Source: Crocosphaera chwakensis CCY0110 | Lineage (GTDB): Bacteria > Cyanobacteriota > Cyanobacteriia > Cyanobacteriales > Microcystaceae | Direction: 5' to 3' | NCBI RefSeq assembly: GCF_000169335.1 | Contig: NZ_AAXW01000021.1 | Coordinates: 1 to 64,000 of the forward strand | DNA length: 64,000 nt | In this document: piece by piece, positions 61,707-64,000 of the stretch | How positions within the stretch are numbered: position 1 is the stretch's first letter | Layout of the letters: each line of letters starts with the position of its first letter | Notes under the pieces: generated by a model | Database searches by the model: none | What the model saw: only the letters and a program-made list of their open reading frames with translations | Told to the model about the DNA's origin: nothing | Program-made: the position numbers and the translations under genes

Positions 61707-61752
61707 TCGTTAGGGGGAATAAATTGCCAAACGAGTAAAGGACTGTAAACAA

Positions 61753-62163
61753 ATGCCTAGAGAAGTTATCCATGACGTAGATCGCCCCGACATCAACGGC
61801 GTTAAGCCCAAGATGCAAGACATCGCAGATAGTCTACTTGGAGCACTCCCAAAACTTCCCTTTTCATCCTTGAAATGTAACGACAACTTAATGTCGTCAA
61901 TTCACCTGAAAGCAAGTTTTGATGACCGAGCAGAGTGGTCAAATGGGATTTTTGAGAACTCGCTGTACTTCATGTTTAGTATCCATCCCAAGAAAGGAGA
62001 ACGATACTACCAAGAGGGCGCACCGGTTAGCGTCGAAATCAACAACAAATCCTACAAAATTCCTACAAAGTTCAGAAAATACACGGGAACCCCTGAGAAG
62101 GCGATCGCCAAAATTGTTACTTGGATTGATAAAGCACAATCGGAGATAGAGCAACAAAGATAA
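61753..62163 (+). CDS. Backbone protein of unknown function
   Basis: This is a 136-residue soluble protein (HDVDRPDINGVKPKMQDIAD, YFMFSIHPKKGERYY, EKAIAKIVTWIDKAQSEIE). It could be a small alpha/beta domain; no family recognised. The ATG follows GGACTGTAAACAA, a weak ribosome site. Confidence 0.62.
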   Translation: MPREVIHDVDRPDINGVKPKMQDIADSLLGALPKLPFSSLKCNDNLMSSIHLKASFDDRAEWSNGIFENSLYFMFSIHPKKGERYYQEGAPVSVEINNKSYKIPTKFRKYTGTPEKAIAKIVTWIDKAQSEIEQQR

Positions 62164-62216
62164 CACTTCCTAGAGAGAACGACCTTTATACCAGCAGGAT
62201 GATAGCAGAGTCTATC

Positions 62217-62224
62217 GCTAGCGC
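62217..62224 (+). promoter_or_regulatory. GCTAGCGC backbone motif
   Basis: An exact octamer 38 bases before the ATG at 62263. Confidence 0.53.
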
Positions 62225-62262
62225 GGATTCTATTAGAAAACAAAATTCGAGGAACATTCACA

Positions 62263-62451
62263 ATGAACACTAATACAGAATATTTCTATGACAGTTTCGC
62301 TCAACCTTTTGAATGGGACGAACACGGCGCTATGGCAGTCTATCGAGAAACTGATATCGCTTTTGAAGAAGCACTAGAAAGCTGGTGTGAATCAGATGAA
62401 ACAACAGAACCCACCGATCTCGATAAAGAAATAGCCCACCCACCATTTTAA
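62263..62451 (+). CDS. Small acidic protein
   Basis: This is a 62-residue strongly acidic protein (FEEALESWCESDETTEPTDL) ending DKEIAHPPF. The charge suggests DNA mimicry or protein binding, and the tail faintly recalls an SSB-type end (I-x-P-F), but the match is weak. CGAGGAACATTCACA precedes the ATG. It is the last small gene before nrdB. Unknown family. Confidence 0.6.
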   Translation: MNTNTEYFYDSFAQPFEWDEHGAMAVYRETDIAFEEALESWCESDETTEPTDLDKEIAHPPF

Positions 62452-62460
62452 GGCAAAAAA

Positions 62461-62488
62461 GGAAGAGAAACGCCTCTTCCTTTTTTTT
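62461..62488 (+). terminator. Terminator
   Basis: GGAAGAG and CTCTTCC form a stem followed by T8, two bases before GCTAGCGC. Confidence 0.88.
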
Positions 62489-62489
62489 A

Positions 62490-62497
62490 GCTAGCGC
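62490..62497 (+). promoter_or_regulatory. GCTAGCGC backbone motif upstream of nrdB
   Basis: An exact octamer, 42 bases before the nrdB ATG. Confidence 0.55.
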
Positions 62498-62539
62498 GGA
62501 TTAAAAGAACAATTAGTAAAAATTTTACTCATAAAACTA

Positions 62540-63583
62540 ATGACCTTCACCGAAATAAAACCAAGTCCAATCTTCAACCCTACCGGAAAGGACAACAAAG
62601 AAAATAGACACCTCTGGGGCGGTGACACCACCAACGTCATCAACCTTAATGAAACCCGTTACGGATGGGCCCGGTCTATTTATCAAACTATGAGGGAATC
62701 CTTCTGGGTCCCTCAGCGAACCGACCTGTCCCAAGATAAATTAGATTACGCTAACCTCATTCCAGGTGAACGTAGAGCGTTGAAGGGTATTCTAAGTTAC
62801 CTCAATTTCCTAGACTCGGTACAAGTCGCAAACATCCCCGAACTCAGCCGGTATATCACAGCGCCGGAAGCTAGGATGTGCCTTGCCGAGCAAACATCAC
62901 AAGAAGCGATGCACGGGGAGACTTATCAGTACATTACTGAGAGCATAATCCCAGAAAATGAGCAGCATGAAGTTTACGACTTCTGGAAGCAGGATCTTTT
63001 ACTCCATGAGAGATGTGAATTTATCGCCGGTTATTACCAAAACCTTGCTAATAACCCCACCGGAGAAAACTATTATATGGCGCTGATTGGAGACTATCTC
63101 CTAGAAGGATTGCTATTCTATCAAGGCTTCTTGTTCTTCTACAATCTTGCCTCCAGTCAACGGCTTGCGGGCTGTGCCAAACTCATCAAGCAAATCAACA
63201 TGGATGAATTGACTCATGTGAGCTTATACCAAAAGCTTATCACAGAGGCTACGACAAAGTTCTCCTATTCTGAGGATGAAATCACAGAGTTATTCCATAC
63301 AACGGTTGAACGGGAGATTGAGTGGACTAACCACATCTTCGATGGACAAATTCTAGGGGTTAGCAAAGCAAGTACCGAAGCTTATACGAAGTATTTAGCT
63401 AACTTACGCCTAAAAGCGATCGGTATCCCTGCCATTTACCCCAAAATAGAGAATCCTTATGCCCATTTAGACTGGGCTGATTTCAAAGGAATCGGCAAAT
63501 CAAAGGCTGCTTTCTTTGAAACAGAGGTCACAGGTTACGCCCAACCTACTGCCGTCAAGGGGTGGGACAAACTCAGGGTATGA
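62540..63583 (+). CDS. nrdB: Class I ribonucleotide reductase beta subunit
   Basis: This is a 347-residue R2 protein, which supplies the radical for making deoxyribonucleotides. Di-iron ligands are seen in FLDSVQ, EAMHGETYQ, DYLLEGLLFY and MDELTHVSLYQ. The Tyr of EAMHGETY is at the position of the radical tyrosine (four residues after the ligand His). The alpha subunit is not in the window. Backbone-encoded NrdB, with PolA and clamp, is typical of large phages and phage-like plasmids. Confidence 0.92.
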   Translation: MTFTEIKPSPIFNPTGKDNKENRHLWGGDTTNVINLNETRYGWARSIYQTMRESFWVPQRTDLSQDKLDYANLIPGERRALKGILSYLNFLDSVQVANIPELSRYITAPEARMCLAEQTSQEAMHGETYQYITESIIPENEQHEVYDFWKQDLLLHERCEFIAGYYQNLANNPTGENYYMALIGDYLLEGLLFYQGFLFFYNLASSQRLAGCAKLIKQINMDELTHVSLYQKLITEATTKFSYSEDEITELFHTTVEREIEWTNHIFDGQILGVSKASTEAYTKYLANLRLKAIGIPAIYPKIENPYAHLDWADFKGIGKSKAAFFETEVTGYAQPTAVKGWDKLRV

Positions 63584-63598
63584 CTGGCTTTGAGCCTT

Positions 63599-63644
63599 CC
63601 GCAGCAAGTCCAATATTTACTATAGATAATTGAGGTTGCTGCGG
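63599..63644 (+). repeat. 46-base hairpin repeat, copy 3
   Basis: CCGCAGCA...TGCTGCGG, exactly 46 bases, 15 bases after the nrdB stop; interior ATATTTACTATAG. ATTAGCGT follows at about 63656. Confidence 0.8.
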
Positions 63645-63698
63645 ATCTTTTAGGAATTAGCGTCCATTGTATTCGACGTTTATTGATGGACGAAAGTA

Positions 63699-63764
63699 AT
63701 GGCTCAAGTTGAATGGCTAGAAACCATACTCTCGGAGTTAGCCACTGTGATATCAAAAAATTAG
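63699..63764 (+). CDS. Possible 21-residue peptide
   Basis: An ATG at 63699 encodes MAQVEWLETILSELATVISK plus one residue, an amphipathic helix. It lies between a 46-base repeat and a strong terminator, the same layout as larger backbone genes, which is the main support. GACGAAAG is a weak ribosome site. Confidence 0.35.
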   Translation: MAQVEWLETILSELATVISKN

Positions 63765-63765
63765 C

Positions 63766-63813
63766 AATAGGCATCATAAAGAGAGGCTCGGTCTTCTCTT
63801 TATGATGCCTATT
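63766..63813 (+). terminator. Long perfect hairpin
   Basis: AATAGGCATCATAAAGAG and its exact complement at 63796-63813 form an 18-base stem with a 12-base loop. There is no T-run beyond ATTC, so it may act as a bidirectional terminator or a structural element. Confidence 0.6.
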
Positions 63814-63901
63814 CATCGTCGAAATCTAACACAAAAAAATAGCTAAGTTTACGGCATTATAAATCAAGCTCTATTCCACTCTGGATAAGGATTATAACCT
63901 T

Positions 63902-63947
63902 CCGCAGCAGTGACTATTTTTCTTATATAAAATCGTGGTTGCTGCGG
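63902..63947 (+). repeat. 46-base hairpin repeat, copy 4
   Basis: CCGCAGCA...TGCTGCGG, exactly 46 bases, interior CTATTTTTCTTATATA. GCTAGTGC, one base from the GCTAGCGC motif, follows about 20 bases later. The stretch from 63814 to here has no gene. Confidence 0.8.
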
Positions 63948-64000
63948 GTAAACTTCGGGCTGTAGGCTAGTGCTTAGAATGAAGATGCTTACACCCAATA

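Noticed and set aside
48000..64000. Right block as an intact prophage
   Set aside because: No terminase, portal, capsid, tail, lysis or integrase gene is present in the window.
1..64000. CRISPR array, tRNA or rRNA genes
   Set aside because: No regularly spaced direct repeats and no cloverleaf or rRNA-like conserved stretches were found by reading both strands.

Overview
The window looks like part of a large cyanobacterial plasmid, or an integrated plasmid-like element. The base composition is AT-rich, the palindrome GCGATCGC (HIP1) recurs, and several cyanobacteria-typical families are present: PEP-CTERM exoproteins, an SLH/OprB-type porin, a carboxysomal-type beta carbonic anhydrase, Uma2 and a CyRepA1-like replication protein. 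No rRNA, tRNA, CRISPR array, capsid, terminase or integrase gene was seen.

Layout. (1) 1-1.1 kb: the 3' end of an IS200/IS605 element abutting a helicase remnant. (2) 1.4-11.2 kb: backbone replication block, with a HTH-like protein, a CyRepA1-type primase/helicase, a protein with an SSB-like acidic tail, topoisomerase IA and a family A DNA polymerase. (3) 11.4-47.9 kb: a zinc-starvation island. It holds five COG0523-family P-loop proteins; extra copies of enzymes that often need zinc (GTP cyclohydrolase I, ThrRS, CysRS, HisI, carbonic anhydrase, a TatD hydrolase) and a HemB of the zinc-independent type; a FeoB-like transporter paired with a CzcO-like flavoprotein; DUF1636; two metallophosphoesterases, one degenerate; a porin; znuABC; and zur. 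At least twelve intergenic sites match the Zur-box pattern TGATAATNATTATCA. The island also carries an ArsR/CDF efflux pair, four PEP-CTERM genes, and three insertion sequences, one of which splits zur and one a PEP-CTERM gene. (4) 48.4-64 kb: backbone again, with a methylase/strawberry-notch helicase fusion, a sliding clamp, MazEF, two RTX-like proteins, many small unknown proteins and ribonucleotide reductase beta.

How the genes work together. Regions 2 and 4 together encode much of a replisome plus nucleotide supply. Most intergenic gaps in region 4 have the same architecture: a hairpin terminator, then GCTAGCGC, then a start codon 33-48 bases later. A second set of gaps carries an exactly 46-base hairpin repeat instead. 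Region 3 is a coherent zinc-sparing and zinc-uptake regulon: znuABC, a porin and a FeoB-like protein for import, COG0523 proteins as candidate metallochaperones, and back-up enzymes. Because zur is interrupted by IS200/IS605 near codon 12, the regulon may be derepressed unless another Zur exists elsewhere.

Limits: all family calls were made by eye from motifs, without database searches. Functions of the small backbone proteins are unknown.
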